From Labia minor (lineage: Eukaryota > Arthropoda > Insecta > Dermaptera > Spongiphoridae): 64,000 nucleotides of DNA. The notes beneath the pieces were generated by a model that worked only from the letters and a program-made list of their open reading frames with translations, searched no databases and was not told where the DNA came from. The stretch covers positions 43,811,296 to 43,875,295 of the forward strand of contig OY720346.1 in the NCBI GenBank assembly GCA_963082975.1, read 5' to 3'. Below are positions 11,591 through 24,900 of the stretch, piece after piece (position 1 is the stretch's first letter; every line of letters starts with the position of its first letter). The translations under genes and the position numbers were made by a program.

Positions 11591-13567
11591 TTCTTATTAT
11601 AGAGTGTTGTTAATCGTCGTCATATTTCATCGGATTTTTTTGATTATATATATGCATAATTTTTCTCTTTTCTTCTTGTCTTTTATTTGTTGAGATATTT
11701 GGTGTCTACTTTATTTTTGGTGTATCAACAAGAACTTGAAGCCATTATTTAGAGAATTCTCATTAGAGAAATAACATTACAAATCCAAAGCATCAATTTC
11801 AGGGTCAAAATGTGAGTCAATGTTTCTCTAGTAATAAAACGGACAGATCATGGCTTTCAGTTATACACAAAGTATTTATCGTAAGCTCTAAAAAGTACGA
11901 GTTTTAACTCTTCAATTTATCCGAATTTAATTCTTCAAATTTTTTGATTGTTAAACAAGTATGTAGGATAACCCCCGAAAGTAGGTAGGATAAACCCCGA
12001 AATTTTTCCACTTTATAAACAGTTTCTATTACATTTAAGTTTTATAGAGAATTTTTACATTTTCAATCCTTTTTAAATTAAGTAGTATTTATAAACAATT
12101 AGTGTAGAATATAGGTGGGTCTTTAGCCTAAAAGGACCATTTTCAGAAATTAGCATGTGTGTGTGAGCAGACATGGATAAATATAAACAAATTTCAAAAA
12201 ATATATTTAAGATAAATAGAGTTCATTATGATCTCACAGAGACATTTTTATTAAATTTGAATAACCTTATAACACACTGATGAATTTAAAGTCTTTTTAT
12301 ATTTTGTTTAAAAGAGGTAGGTGGATTTTTTTTGTCTAATCGTTTTCTACTTTTACTACTCTTTGAGAAGAGTAGACACTTAAAGAGAATGTAATATAAA
12401 TTTAAATTAGTTTAAATTTAACTATTTTATTGTTTATGTATATATATAGCATTTGAATTTTAAATAGTATTTTACTATTGAAATAATCTTTTTTAAAACA
12501 AAAAAAAATTAAAATGTTTCATAAAAATTTAAATCTTGATACCAATTATTTGATTTAACATTTATCTTCGAGAAATCGATTTATAAATTTAATTTTTAAC
12601 AAATTTAATTTTAATTATTATTTTTTCTTTGATAAATTTATTCATATAATACAAATTTATTTATTTACTTTATAAAAATAGTTAAAAATTTAAAAAAAAA
12701 TTAATATTATTTTTGTAAAAATTATTAATGTAAAATATATAAGTTTATAAATAATTTATGACATTTTTCACATTTTTAAAGTTAAATATTTTGAAATGAT
12801 TGATGAGATTTGAATCTTATAAGTAAAAGGAAATCATATATGAAAAATATGCTATCTATTGTGTAATTATTATAACATTTAATCTTGGATAAATACCAAA
12901 GTCTTTATTTGTGTAGGATTAATATACTAAAAAATAATTTTAAATTAAATGAATCTAAAAATAGTGTATGATAACAAGTTTGTTTTAGTGAAAGTAGTGT
13001 TTTAAGTAGGAAAGATCTCCCTTTGATGGAAATTATACGTCTATTGAAGTCTCTGGGTACTGATGAATTTAAATCTTATTTATTTCAAGGAATCTTAAAA
13101 AGACACTCATTGTGCTATTCTTCATTTAATATATTTTTATTTTAAATTTGTTAGAATTTTTCATATATATTTATAGAGAGAGAGAGAGGGAGAGAGATAA
13201 TTGTGTTTTTTATTCTTTCTGATAAAATGTAAAATTAAAAATACAATCCCGCCCTCTAAAAATATAATCATTCCATACATGTTCCTGAACTACTTTAACT
13301 TGATAATAATATACTTTTATTTTTAAGAGAGGAAATTTGATTTTTCATAAAAAAATTTCTTATTCAAGAAATATCTAATAAATATACAAGAGCAAGAAAT
13401 AATAAACACAAACGGATCGAAGCTATTTTCGACAGGTTTCCATTCTCTCTAATCTATTTATCCAACAAGTAGTTGTTGTTGAATAGATTATGATTGATGT
13501 CTACCATTTAATGGATATCTAACATAACATTGGACCATAAAACGGTATTGATTCATTGATGAACTCA
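11591..13567. other. AT-rich intergenic DNA, no gene seen
   Basis: Contains only low-complexity A/T sequence and a (GA)n tract at about 13,177-13,195. Confidence 0.4.
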
Positions 13568-14160
13568 CGAGTTGGCAGAGCGAGAAGCACAAGTGCCGAG
13601 AGTAACGGGCCGAGCCAGGCACGTCTTCTTCTCATGTTGTCCTACTGTTGATGGAGTTGACAATGCATCAACAGCAACTCGAGGCGGTGCAACAGCGGCA
13701 GCAATAGCAGCAGCAGCACCGAAGGTAGGCGCCGCCAGCAGCCACTGGGTGCAGCAACAGGAGAAGCCGCCCGTCCGATTTCGCTGTCATGCTCGTTACC
13801 TCGCTACACTTCGGCTACAACTGCGATTACCGCTGTCTCTCCTGGAGGCGGCGCATTCGCTTCATGTCCAATCGATATTCACTACGTCGCGCACGCCCGG
13901 GGAGTAGCCCTGGACCAGCAGGAGCCCCCTTGTTTAATCTCTGTTTGCACCACGCCGTGCCCATTTATTGACAGCTGTCAGCTCAAAACGAGGATTACAA
14001 CAACGCACTGAGATCGATAGCCACACAGAGGACCCGCCATTCATGCTGCTACAATTCATTAATGCAAATAACAACATGATCTAGAAAATAACCTCTTAGC
14101 AGAATTTATAAATGTCTAGACGCCATTGGACGCAACGCGTCAGCAGTAAAACCCATCTCA
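13568..14160. promoter_or_regulatory. Isolated GC-rich, apparently single-copy island (candidate regulatory or coding DNA)
   Basis: In sharp contrast to the AT-rich flanks, about 600 bp are of balanced base composition and match no other segment in the window. It includes a perfect 12-bp palindrome TGACAGCTGTCA (13,969-13,980), which combines an E-box with TGACAG half sites, and an octamer-type ATGCAAAT (14,062-14,069). CAG/CAGCAG runs occur near 13,670-13,760. Frames of 111 and 60 residues are open on the plus strand, but they overlap each other and show no known domain, so coding is unproven. An enhancer, promoter/5' UTR or exon of an unrecognised gene are all possible. Confidence 0.35.
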
Positions 14161-14189
14161 ACAAAACCAAATAATTTTATCTAAATATC

Positions 14190-14685
14190 TATCTATACCT
14201 ATTTATTGCACATTTTATATCTATCTATTTATCTATCTATCTCTGTGGCTCTACGGAACTCGAAAGTTCTTGGCCACAGCAACCACACTTCTCCAAGTAT
14301 CCCTATCCTGAGCCACAACCCTCCAATCCCTACCCTCTCCCATCTCTCTCACGTCCCTTCCTACATTGTCCACCTACCGAGACCTTGGTCTTTCAACCAG
14401 ACGTTTTCTAATCGGTCTCCCCACCAATATATTTTTCACCATTCTTTCCTCTCCCATTCTAGCCACGTGCCCTGCCCATCCCAGATTTCTGAATTTTATT
14501 ACTCTATGTCTGGAGATACATGCAATTCCTCGTTATGCAGTCTGCGCCATTCCCCGATGAACTCATCTTTCTTTAGTCCATAAATACTGCGAATAATCCT
14601 AATCTCAAATACCCTAAATCTACTCTCGTCTCCGAGGATCATCGACCAAGCCTCACACCCTTATAATACATATAACAGGCAAAAT
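14190..14685 (-). mobile_element. 3' end of a non-LTR retrotransposon (RTE-like)
   Basis: Read on the minus strand, pieces of the C-terminal tail of a LINE reverse-transcriptase protein appear: YKGCEAWSMILGDESRF, then GRDWRVVAQDRDTWRSVVA. The motif 'W..VAQDR..WR' is typical of the C-terminus of RTE/Jockey-type polymerases. It ends in a (GATA)n-like simple repeat on the minus strand, a common RTE tail. Copies are at 41,955-42,380, about 33,424-33,735 and 4,380-4,480. The frame is interrupted, so it is a dead, 5'-truncated copy. Confidence 0.65.
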
Positions 14686-15112
14686 AATTGTTTTAATATA
14701 TATATATAAATAATTTCGAAAAAATTTTATTAGTTTTTTCAAACTCTCTAAAAATTCATTAAATTCCAATAGTTAATATTATTGAATAGATGACGATTTT
14801 AATTTTCTTATTAATTGTTATCTGGCTCTTTCAATCCCACATATGCGTCCCAACGGAATTGATTAAGGTGAATCTGTGATGGATAATCCAATTACCAGCC
14901 CTTTCTCATAAAATAGTTTCTCTCTAAAATGAAACTTTAATAGACAATGAGTTTTTATGTAACATTGGTCAAGTGGAATGACTTCCATTCAGATAAATCA
15001 GACACATTCATCTCCTTTAAAGAGATTCAAAAGTGTAGGAGGTTTTAGCCAGCTTACAATTTTAAACATTTAATAAAATAATATGATGTATACTTACTTA
15101 TTATATGTTTAT
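14686..15112. other. Apparently single-copy non-coding DNA
   Basis: No gene is seen. Around 14,820-14,920 the sequence is more complex than background and carries GATTAAGG and the near-palindrome GGATAATCC, which resemble homeodomain sites. Nothing else supports a function. Confidence 0.3.
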
Positions 15113-15330
15113 ACAGTGACGGAAAAAGAATAGCAGTCTAGTTAATGAATTAATATGTGAATCAAAATTAAAAAAATTAATTTTTAGTATTATAAAAAAC
15201 ATAAAACTGTCAATCATTTAAAATTAAATTGGTATTCAAAATTGATTTCTTTAATCTTGATTCATATATTAATGTTTTTGAGAAAAGCGCTGCATTAACT
15301 AGACTGGTATTCTCTTTTTTCCGTCACTGT
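15113..15330. mobile_element. Tc1-like MITE (family B), clearest copy
   Basis: ACAGTGACGGAAAAAGAATA on the left is matched in inverse by TTTTTTCCGTCACTGT on the right, and both flanks carry TA. The terminal inverted repeats extend inward over CAGTCTAGTTAATG for about 35 bp. Length is about 218 bp with no coding capacity. It is a palindromic non-autonomous Tc1/mariner derivative. Confidence 0.7.
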
Positions 15331-15704
15331 TTATACATATAATAATAATAATAATAAATATATTGACGAATGAGGCTCTTTTCAACAGACCGCCTATGGC
15401 TGTTTTCATTTCTAGTTGGAAAACTCCGCTTCTCTGGACCCCTCTCAGAGTTGTATATATATTCTCCCACATGATCAGTGTATTGATTTCAAGTCTAAGG
15501 CATTGGACCTTTATTCACCTGAATCTGAACTACTCTAAAACGGATCCCTTCTCATACTCTTTATCGATATCTTTTTTCTTTATTTCTTTATTTTATTCCA
15601 CGGGTATCTTCTACATTTTATTGCTAATCCCCTCATAACCTCACTCTTCCTTTTAGTGATTTTCAATGCTTCTGTGATTTACTGACTTCTATTATCCCTT
15701 CTTT
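15331..15704. other. Unassigned DNA, possibly a decayed LINE piece
   Basis: A minus-strand frame over roughly 15,363-15,510 reads protein-like (MWENIYTTLRGVQRSG) but matches nothing I recognise with confidence. The plus-strand frame of 91 residues looks like its shadow. Confidence 0.2.
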
Positions 15705-16274
15705 CTGGCGAGATAGTATTGCGATCAGGAAAATTTTCCATGTCGAGATTTTGATGTTTTTATACATATAGGTTCCTAAGTCATTTTCACTAAGGTTGAG
15801 AAAAATGTGTGTGTGTGTGTGTGTGTGTGTATGTAGACAAGATTACGCAAACAGGGTTTGAGCTAGAATAATTAAATTTGTTACATGGGCATTATTCAAA
15901 ATTCGTAGTTTTCTATCAACTTTTGAGAAATGTAGCTCATTCGGAAGAGGACCATTACTTACCACGTTTTCATTTTTTTTTCCTCTAAACTGACGGTAAA
16001 AATAAAGATATATGTTTGATAGTATTTCATATGATTAAAAATTGTATAAAACTGTTATATATGGAATTTCAGCTTCATTGAATTGCTGAAAGTACCGGAA
16101 TTAATTTTTTAACACGACTGCAATTCACGCGCCAGCACGAGACATGATGCCATCAACAAAGAACTGGTTTAATAAATATTATTTATTAATTTTAATTTAT
16201 AATTTAATTTAAATATAATATATGTGTTCATTAATCCAATCCAAATTTGCGAGCTATTCGAATGGAGACACTCC
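15705..16274 (+). mobile_element. Family A non-autonomous element, copy 2
   Basis: It runs from GCGAGATAGTATTGCGATCA to GAATGGAGACACTCC. It has the (TG)n tract, GGTTTGAGCTAGAATAATTA and TTCACGCGCCAGCACGA blocks in the same order as copy 1. Confidence 0.6.
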
Positions 16275-17079
16275 AGATTTTTAACCTTACCAATCACCAA
16301 TAATAGACAAAATTTGATAATATTTTGTAATTTTAATTTTTAATTTTTTTGGTATTCCATTAAATATATTATTTTTATTATCATAATTTATTTATTTTAA
16401 TAAATATGTTAGATTCTATAATTTAATGTTGTTTTATTAGATGGAGATATATCTATTAATTATAGTAAAAATTAATTTGGAGATTAATACCCACTAATTA
16501 TCAATTATCAATTTTTAAAAGAATTCCTCTATAAATGGAATTTATTATGTCAATAGAATGTACCAAGTTTGTAGGGTAGTGTAAAAATAATTTATTTGTA
16601 TATCATATACCAACGATTCTCTTAAATATTTGATTAGAAAATGATTTGCAAATAGTCTTCAATATTTTTTATATTTTTAAACATCACTAACCTATCTATC
16701 ATACTACACCATTTATATAATTAGGTATTCTATTTTTTATATATTTTTTAGATAAATTAAATACAAAGAAGAATAGCAAATTATTTTATTCTCATATAAA
16801 ATTGAATTTCTATAGGATTAGTACATAATTATTAAATGTTTTAATTGGATGAAAAAAATGTTTAGTTAATTAAAATTTTTCAATTCTAGATTCGAAAATA
16901 AGCCATAAAAACTTGATCATTGGATTAAGAACTTTTGGCAGTGCTCGCTGGCCATATACTTTCATGTATGCTTCCATTTTTTTATTTACGATTTCATGTT
17001 GAAAGTCCCTATCCAACAATTTTTTGTAAGCTGTAATTACATCAAGATATGTAAGAAAAAGAAGAAATTATACCATATA
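16275..17079. other. AT-rich intergenic DNA, no gene seen
   Basis: Low-complexity sequence only. Confidence 0.4.
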
Positions 17080-17606
17080 CACTGTGACAAAAAAAGTTTC
17101 CGGAATTGTTTTTCCATTGTTTTTGTCGATATTCCTGGTGGGGTGCATCATGAATACATTCCAGAGGGACAAACGGTCAATATGGAGTTATGTGACTGTT
17201 TTGAGGCGTTTGCGTGAACGGGTCCGTCGTATTTGGCCAGAATTATGGGCAGACAATTCGTGGATTTTGCACGACGATAACTCGCCATCTTTAAGGCAAA
17301 ACACTCGACAAATACCATCGTCCAGTCCAGATCTGGCCCCGTATGACTTTTTCCTCTTTCCAAAACGAAAATTGCCACTCCGGGGAACTCGTTTTGACTC
17401 CATACCGACCATAAAACAGAATGCGACGAGAGAGCTGAACGACATTCCGGCTAGCGCCTATAAAATATGTTTCCAAGATTGGAAGAAGCGTTGACATATG
17501 TGTATTGCTTCAGAAGGGGCATATTTTGAAGGGGACAATAAATATTGAAGAAGATTAACTATTTTGCGTTTTATTTAGAAATTCCGAAAACTTTTTTGTC
17601 ACAATA
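17080..17606 (+). mobile_element. 5'-deleted mariner-type element with transposase remnant
   Basis: Terminal inverted repeats (ACTGTGACAAAAAAAGTTTC on the left; AAACTTTTTTGTCACA on the right) are flanked by TATA-type sequence. The interior encodes the C-terminal half of a mariner/Tc1 transposase spread over two frames: ELWADNSWILHDDN, carrying the second catalytic Asp region, then SPDLAPYDFFLFPK, then LPLRGTRFDSI and DWKKR near the end. The N-terminal half, including the helix-turn-helix and first Asp, is absent, and the remaining frame is disrupted near 17,215 and after DDNSPSL. It is non-autonomous and lies just beyond the 3' end of the unknown gene at 17,801-26,704. Confidence 0.75.
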
Positions 17607-17800
17607 TATAATCAAAGTGGGATATAGTATAAAAATTGTTTTTGAAATGTAATTTAATAAAAAAGACAGATGATATTATTTCTTCTTTTCTCACAAATAC
17701 TACCTTTTTAATCTACATCGTTGTTTTGAAATATTTTCAATTTAAAAGAAAATAATAAATTATTAAAAAATTTTTTTATTAAATAATTAATGACAAACCG

Positions 17801-17887
17801 TTAGTTTTTAGATAAATTAAGATTGGATTTTCTTGAAAATATATTATAAAACCATCGCCATACTTTTGTTTCTGCCTTCTTATTCGT
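17801..17887 (-). CDS. Unknown gene, terminal exon
   Basis: Acceptor TTTTAG precedes ACG AAT AAG. The exon encodes 28 residues, including ETKVWRWFYNIFSR, then TAA. It is in phase 0, matching the donor of the preceding exon. The aromatic/basic tail is atypical of random frames here. Confidence 0.5.
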   Translation of the reverse strand, partial: TNKKAETKVWRWFYNIFSRKSNLNLSKN

Positions 17888-18885
17888 CTAAAACACATAT
17901 ATTAATTATAAATATAATACCTATATTAAAGCTTTAATAGGATTGAAAATATTATTTTTTTAATATTAAAATCATTATTTTCCTTTAAAGTTATTTTGTT
18001 AATTCGTTTTGTTTTTGAATATTCATGTAATTTTTTAATCCATGGAAATTCTTTGATTATAAAACTGTTCAATTAATTTTATATTTTAATACATTTTTTA
18101 TTGAAATATATAAGTAGACTTAATATTTGTAATATTTGTAATATTTAAGTATCAAAGTATCTTTATAATAAAAAAAATTATAAATAAGATTATAAAGATA
18201 TGTATTACATATTTTTAAAAATAAACAATAACTGTATTATTTTAATTAAAAAAATAATTTGCTTAATTAATAAATTCACTTTTGTATAAAAAAAGTATAA
18301 GAAACTAATCCGTAAAAAAAATCAAATATACCGCCAATATTGCCAATGTAACAAAAAATCACCATAAATGGCGCTGATATTAAAAAAATTTAGTTTAAAG
18401 AAGATTTTTATCTAAATTGAACAAGATATGATGCCATGTATTTTCGCATTCGTTTCTCTATTTTTTATTTTTAAATCTACGTTTGATTTTTATATGTATA
18501 TTTGATTGTTAGGTTTGAAATAGTTTATATAGTTATTTCGATGGCTGGTAATTTCGGGTGCTAACCACGCCTTTATTTAGGAATGTAATGACAACTTCTC
18601 AGTCCTGAGGAAGGAAGCGATTAACAACTCGAAACGTTGACGAGCAGACTAAATTAAATTTGTTTTATTTTTTTCTCCTCTGGCTGCCCATCTAAAATCA
18701 TCTAATATCTATCATTTATATTAACATTTATATACTAAATATTTATTTAACAGATATATGACATTAAAATGAAAATATTACAAAAATGATCTTTTCCCCT
18801 TATGATATTAAAGCTTTAAGAATATAAAAAAAATTTAAAATAAAAACTTATTTCTATTTAGATATGAATATTTTAATTATCTAAA

Positions 18886-18923
<38 letters not shown>

Positions 18924-21900
18924 CTTAAAATTTATTTATAATTAATTTTAATTTAAAAAAAAATTAAAAAGTTTATTATTTTTACCTTATTTAATGTCTT
19001 ATTAGAATCTAGAGATATCGGATTAGATAAATTTGATTCTAATGGTATTGATGAAGAATTTGTTAGTGCGCATTCAGTCTCATCATTTACAATTGTTTTT
19101 TCAATGCTATGTAAAGATGGAGGGGGTACCAAAAGATTACTCAATTCTGGATTTTTGATAAAAAAAAATGAATGTGGATCTTTTACTAAAGCCTTAATAG
19201 CTCGAGTGCGATAAAAAAGATTATCCTTATATCGATCATCACTTGAAGTAATTTCTTGTGCTTTCGGACGATATACAAGGTCAGATTTACTTGTTATAAA
19301 AAAAAAGTGAAGAATTAGTTACGAATAATATAAAATCCCATTTTAAATAATTGTATATATACAAGTATATATGACTTTTATTTAAAATATAAAATTTTAA
19401 AATTTTCATAGTCTTATAAATTAGTAGTATTATTTTTTGGTATATTTGGTATATTATCAGCGCCTGCTCTAGCATTTATAGCGCCCCGGCCAATAGAATA
19501 AATTGCCGCCCCTATATTTGCATATATATATGAATTTATCAATTTATTTACGTTAAAAATTAAATGTTTTTTTTAACAAAAATGAGTACATTTTATAAGA
19601 CTATATCATGATACATAAATTCATAACCAAAATGCCGCCTAGAACAAATTTTCAGTTTGCCATCGGGTTGGTGATTACAGATCTATTAGTGGATATTACA
19701 ATAGGAAAATCTATATATTTTTTTCCTGAAATTATAGATTTAACGTAGATAAATTTTAATATGTCATGTAATCAAAATCAAACTTAACAAATGTAAAACT
19801 TTATAAGAATATTTTTTAAAGTTTTAAGTTTTTTTATATAATTGGTTTTTTATGCTGTTACATCATTAGAAGCTGAGTTGAGAAGCCGAAATGCGCATAA
19901 AGTAAATATATCAAAAAAATTGAAATTGTTGAAAGTATATAAGGAATTACAAATTATTCCTATTAAGTTGTATATTTTTAAAGTTTCATTTTAGTTTACA
20001 TAAACATATAAAAAATGTTTTAAAACTATTAATTTCAGGAATAAATATATGCATATTTATCACCGGGGCACATTATGCTACAATGTCTAAATACTCCAAC
20101 TTCCAAAAATGGGAACGATTACATCAAAAAAAAACAGCTTAAAATCGATACTATAGAGTGCTTTCCAATATGAAAATTACGTATACATTGGAAGCAAGTG
20201 AATGAGAGCATCTGCATTCATTATGAAAATAAGAACACCCTTTTCAACTTATTTATTTTAAAGATCTCAAATATAAATGTCTTCTCAATTTCATTTAATC
20301 TAATTAACAATAACTTAATGGATACACTCCTTAAAAAAAATAATAATAAAATATACCTTTTATAATACGAATTTTGTAATTTATTTTTATTATTTTTTTT
20401 ATTTTTGCTTTTTATGTTCTTATCAATTTTTTTTTTATTCAAATTTTTACTACAATGACAAGATTGTTTTTTATCATCTTCTACATTACAATTTAATGGA
20501 AACATTGTTTTCTTGCAATTTTTCATTTTTTGCAAGTTGTTCAAATTTTTTTCAAAATTTTCTATTTTATCCTGTAAATTATTATGTGAAGGTATATAAT
20601 TTTTATAAAAAACCAGTGATGAACTGGACGCTGATGATTTACTACTATTATAAAGTGAAGATATATAATTTTTATAACAATCGAGTGATGAACTGGATGC
20701 TGATGATTTACTACTATTATAAAGTGAAGATATATAATTTTTATAACAATCGAGTGATGAACTGGATGCTGATGATTTACTACTATTAAAAGGAGTATAA
20801 TTATTTTTCAGCTCTTTGCTATCCCATTTTTTTATCAATAATTCACACTCGGAATTCAAAATTGGCGCTATATTATTAGAATCGATATACAACAATGAAA
20901 TATTTGGTGAAATTACTAAATTTCTAATTCTTGATATATTTTCTATATTATTATTATTTTGTAAAATGAATGAAGTAGATGGTGATAATAATATTGTATT
21001 ATTATTTGAATTTTCATGAATTGTATTTAAAAAATTTATAAATGGTATTCTCCTTTGAATATCCAAAGTTTCATTGCTATTTAATATATCTCTTGGTATG
21101 AATTCATGTAAAACTTTTACAGAAGATGACTTATTATTCATTTCAAACTGATGACGATTGTTGAAAGATTCTATAATATTTAAAAGAGCAGGCGACAATT
21201 TTAATTGTCTTGTAGTATCTAAACAAGAATTTATTAAATTAATTCCAAGTATTGAATTCGAAAGATTATTATTAATATTAGCTTTGAATTTATTATCTGT
21301 GCTTGTATAAAAATCATTTATTTTTATTTTATTCTCAAGTGGGAATAAAATTTCTTCTAAAATTGACATAATATAATTTTTTGATTCCAATCCAAATTGA
21401 AGGTATTCATTTTCATTTAGCATTAATTTATTTTCTTGTATAAAATCTTTTGATTCAAAAAATATATTATCTTCAGTTAATTTTTTATATAAGTTCATTT
21501 GTTTATCCAATCTTTGATCAATATTTTTATACAAAATCTCTTTAATATCATTTTCAAAATTAGTCCATTGTTTATTATCAGATTCTTTTTCGATATCTTT
21601 CTTTCCACATTTTTTTGTAGATTTTGTTGCCTTTGATAATTTTTCAAATCCCCTTATGACATAAGCTGAAGGTTTTGCAAAATTTAGTAATTCCTTCAAT
21701 TCTTGAAAGATTTCATTAATTTCTTGTATCAAATCGTGTAAATGTAATGGTCTTTTTTCATATGATGAATTAAATTCCTCATTAATCTCCAATGGAGAAT
21801 CAATATAATCATTTAATTTTTTATCAATATCTGTAATAGTTGATTTGCAATGTGTACTATTGAGATCTTTGTTTGAATTTAATGAAGATTTACAAATATC

Positions 21901-24900
21901 AGATTCATCTTGCAAGTTTACTTTATTTTGATTATTCATAAATTCATTTGAAGAATATATTTTATCATCCTTTGATTTTCTTTGTGGGCTATTCTCATAG
22001 GACTTATTTTCATTTAATATAATTTCATTCGAGTTTGTATAATTTTTATTTATTTTGTGTTTATTGGTTATAGTTTCTTTAAGATCGATTTGATTATCAG
22101 GATCCTTTTGATTATTAAGTTCTGTTAAAATTTCCTTTTCATTATAATCATTATTCCTTTCTTCAGTTAGCTTTATATTATTTATTTTATTATCTTCTTT
22201 CTCTTCACATTTAATTGACTCTATTATCCAATTATTAATATTGGAACAACAATTATCATCTTGTAAATCTGAATTAGTATCATTACTTAGTTTTTGGCTG
22301 ATGTTATAAATCTTTGGCAAATTCATTATGTTATTTGGATCATATTCTATCCAAACAGAAAGATTGGAATCCGATTTTAGAGGGCATCTTTTTCTAATTT
22401 GACTGTCTAACTGCTTCTTGAATTGATGTATTGATTCTGGACTATTGTTAAAATTGTTCAATTCCACAGGACATTCTCCAAAATGGTCAATATAATCCAT
22501 AGAATTTAATTCAATTTGTTTTTCGTTGAAAGTAAATATTTTATTTTCTGGCAAAATATTAAATTCTTCATAATCAAAATTTAAATCAATCGAACTTGAT
22601 TCATTATTTTCCAATCTATTTTTATCTTCAACTTCATTTTTACATGAATTGTTAAAACTGGTTATATTTTTACTTGTTAGATGTCTCTGAAATAATAATC
22701 AGTGAATTTTTAATGTTAAAATGTTTAATGACTATCTAAATTAAATAAATATCATAATTTAATAATGATTAAATAATATCTATTTTATTTTATAGGATAT
22801 TAATATAAATGAATAGAGTAGTAATATTTCAAAATCAATAATAAATAAGCTGGAGTGTCTCCACTCGACTATCTCGCAATTTGAATTGGATTAAATAACA
22901 TAATATATTATATTTAAATTAAATTTAATTAATTATAAATTATAAATAATAAATAATAAATATGCGCATGTTTGGCTTTTTATTGATGGCACCATGGCAC
23001 GTGTAGGCGCGTGAGATTTGCAGTGCTAAAAAATTAATTCTGGTACTTTCAGCGATTCAATCAAACTGAAATTCTATATATAGCAGTTTTATACAATTAT
23101 TAATCATGTGAAAAATTATCAAACATATATCTTTATTTTTACGGTCACTTTAGAGGAAAAAAAATCAAATCGTTGTAGGTAATGACCCTCTTCCGGTTGA
23201 GCTACATTTCTCAAAAGTTGATAGAAAACTGAATTTTGAATAATGTCCATGTACCAAATTTCATCATTCTAGCTCAAACCGTTTTTGCGCAATCTTGTCT
23301 ACATACACACACACAAACACACAGACATTTTTCTCAACCTTAGTGAAAATGATTCAGGAACCTTCAAAACGTATAAAAACATCAAAATCTCAACATCGAA
23401 AATTTTCGTGATCGCAATACTATCTCTTACGAGATAGTAAAAAAAAATCATACAAAAGTTGGAATATTTTATTTCTTTTTAAATTGAATAAACCAAATGT
23501 TAACAACAGTAAAAAATCCAAATTTAGATCTAAAATTAGAATACCAAATATTTTATATATAAATACATGAAAGAAACTACTTTTTAATATCTAAAATGTA
23601 ATTTCTTTAATTTGTTTTTGAACATATTTTCTTTTCTTTTATTGTGTTAGAATTAAAATTAAAAAAAATGGATAAAATAATTTCACATATAAATAATAAT
23701 AATAATATATAATAATCTAAAAATTTAAAATAATACCTGTTTCTTAAAGCAATCAGATATTTTATTTGAGTTTATTTGTAAACGAGGAATTGAAGTGCTT
23801 TTTAAAATGTTTCTTGATATAGAAAATTCAAGAGAAAATATCTTGTCAATTATATAATCAATAATACCTTTACATATATCGTTTTTAAAATTTAATTTAA
23901 TTAATATGTTCTAAAAAAAATATAATAAAGAAAATAATGAAAATAAAAAATAAACATAATAATCGAATTATTATTTAATAAATAAAAATAATTATTTAAA
24001 AAAATAAAAAATTCGTTTTTATAGATATATGATCAAGAAGTTTATAAGTAACTAAATAAACTTATATAAAATAAAATATTGATTTAACAATTTAGTTATG
24101 ACAAAAATTCGAGTATAATATCCCGTATATCTAACACTAATGAACTTTAAATAATTTCTTTCTTTTGCCAATTTGCTTATATCTACTTTTACTAGTACTC
24201 AACAGGTTGATACCTGGTTGGTTTTCCTATAAATAAACTTATTACTAAAATTTCTTCACCAATTCACACCACGTTTCATTCATTGTTCATCATATTCTTA
24301 TCGATTACCAAACCTAAATATTTATCAATTATTTATTTTCAAATATTTTCTTCTATAATATAATTTTGGAAATCAATATAATAATATGTATAACAATTAT
24401 ATATAATTGAATGAAAGAATAATTACCAACAATTTGATATATATATATTTAGGATACCTATATTCTTAAATATTTTCAATTTTGATATTTCAGAAGTACT
24501 TTTAATGATACATTTTAATTAAATTGCAACCAAATTCCTCTGTTAAAATCGATTTAAATCTACGATTTGTGGAAATTTGAAAATTTTTGACTATACTAAT
24601 CTATCTTAAGCACCCAAATTTAATATATATCTTTTCCTAATTCTCTTAGATGTATACTATTTATATTTCTTTTTACTTTGATCATGGTTTTTCGATAAAA
24701 TAAATTTTTTAATTGTTAATTTCAAAATGAACTATTAAATTTAAACTTCTCATTAATAAAAATATCAAACCTATGTAAATTCTAAAATATTAAATAATTT
24801 TGTTTAATTTATTATTTATATTAAACTTTTAAGATATTTAAATATATATTAATTTATTACAGTTTTAATGATTTGCTCATTATCCTCTTGATTGTTTTCC

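Noticed and set aside
18889-18922. Long (TA)n runs here and at 50,940, 51,614, 51,869 and 63,354 as functional elements
   Set aside because: Ordinary microsatellites expected in this base composition.
20317-20357. A 40-bp intron joining the large exon to the frame that follows
   Set aside because: Too short for a normal intron; splicing to the exon at 19,289 fits phase and gives a plausible continuation.
20496-21019. Plus-strand frames opposite the large exon
   Set aside because: Shadows of the minus-strand coding exon and its tandem repeat.
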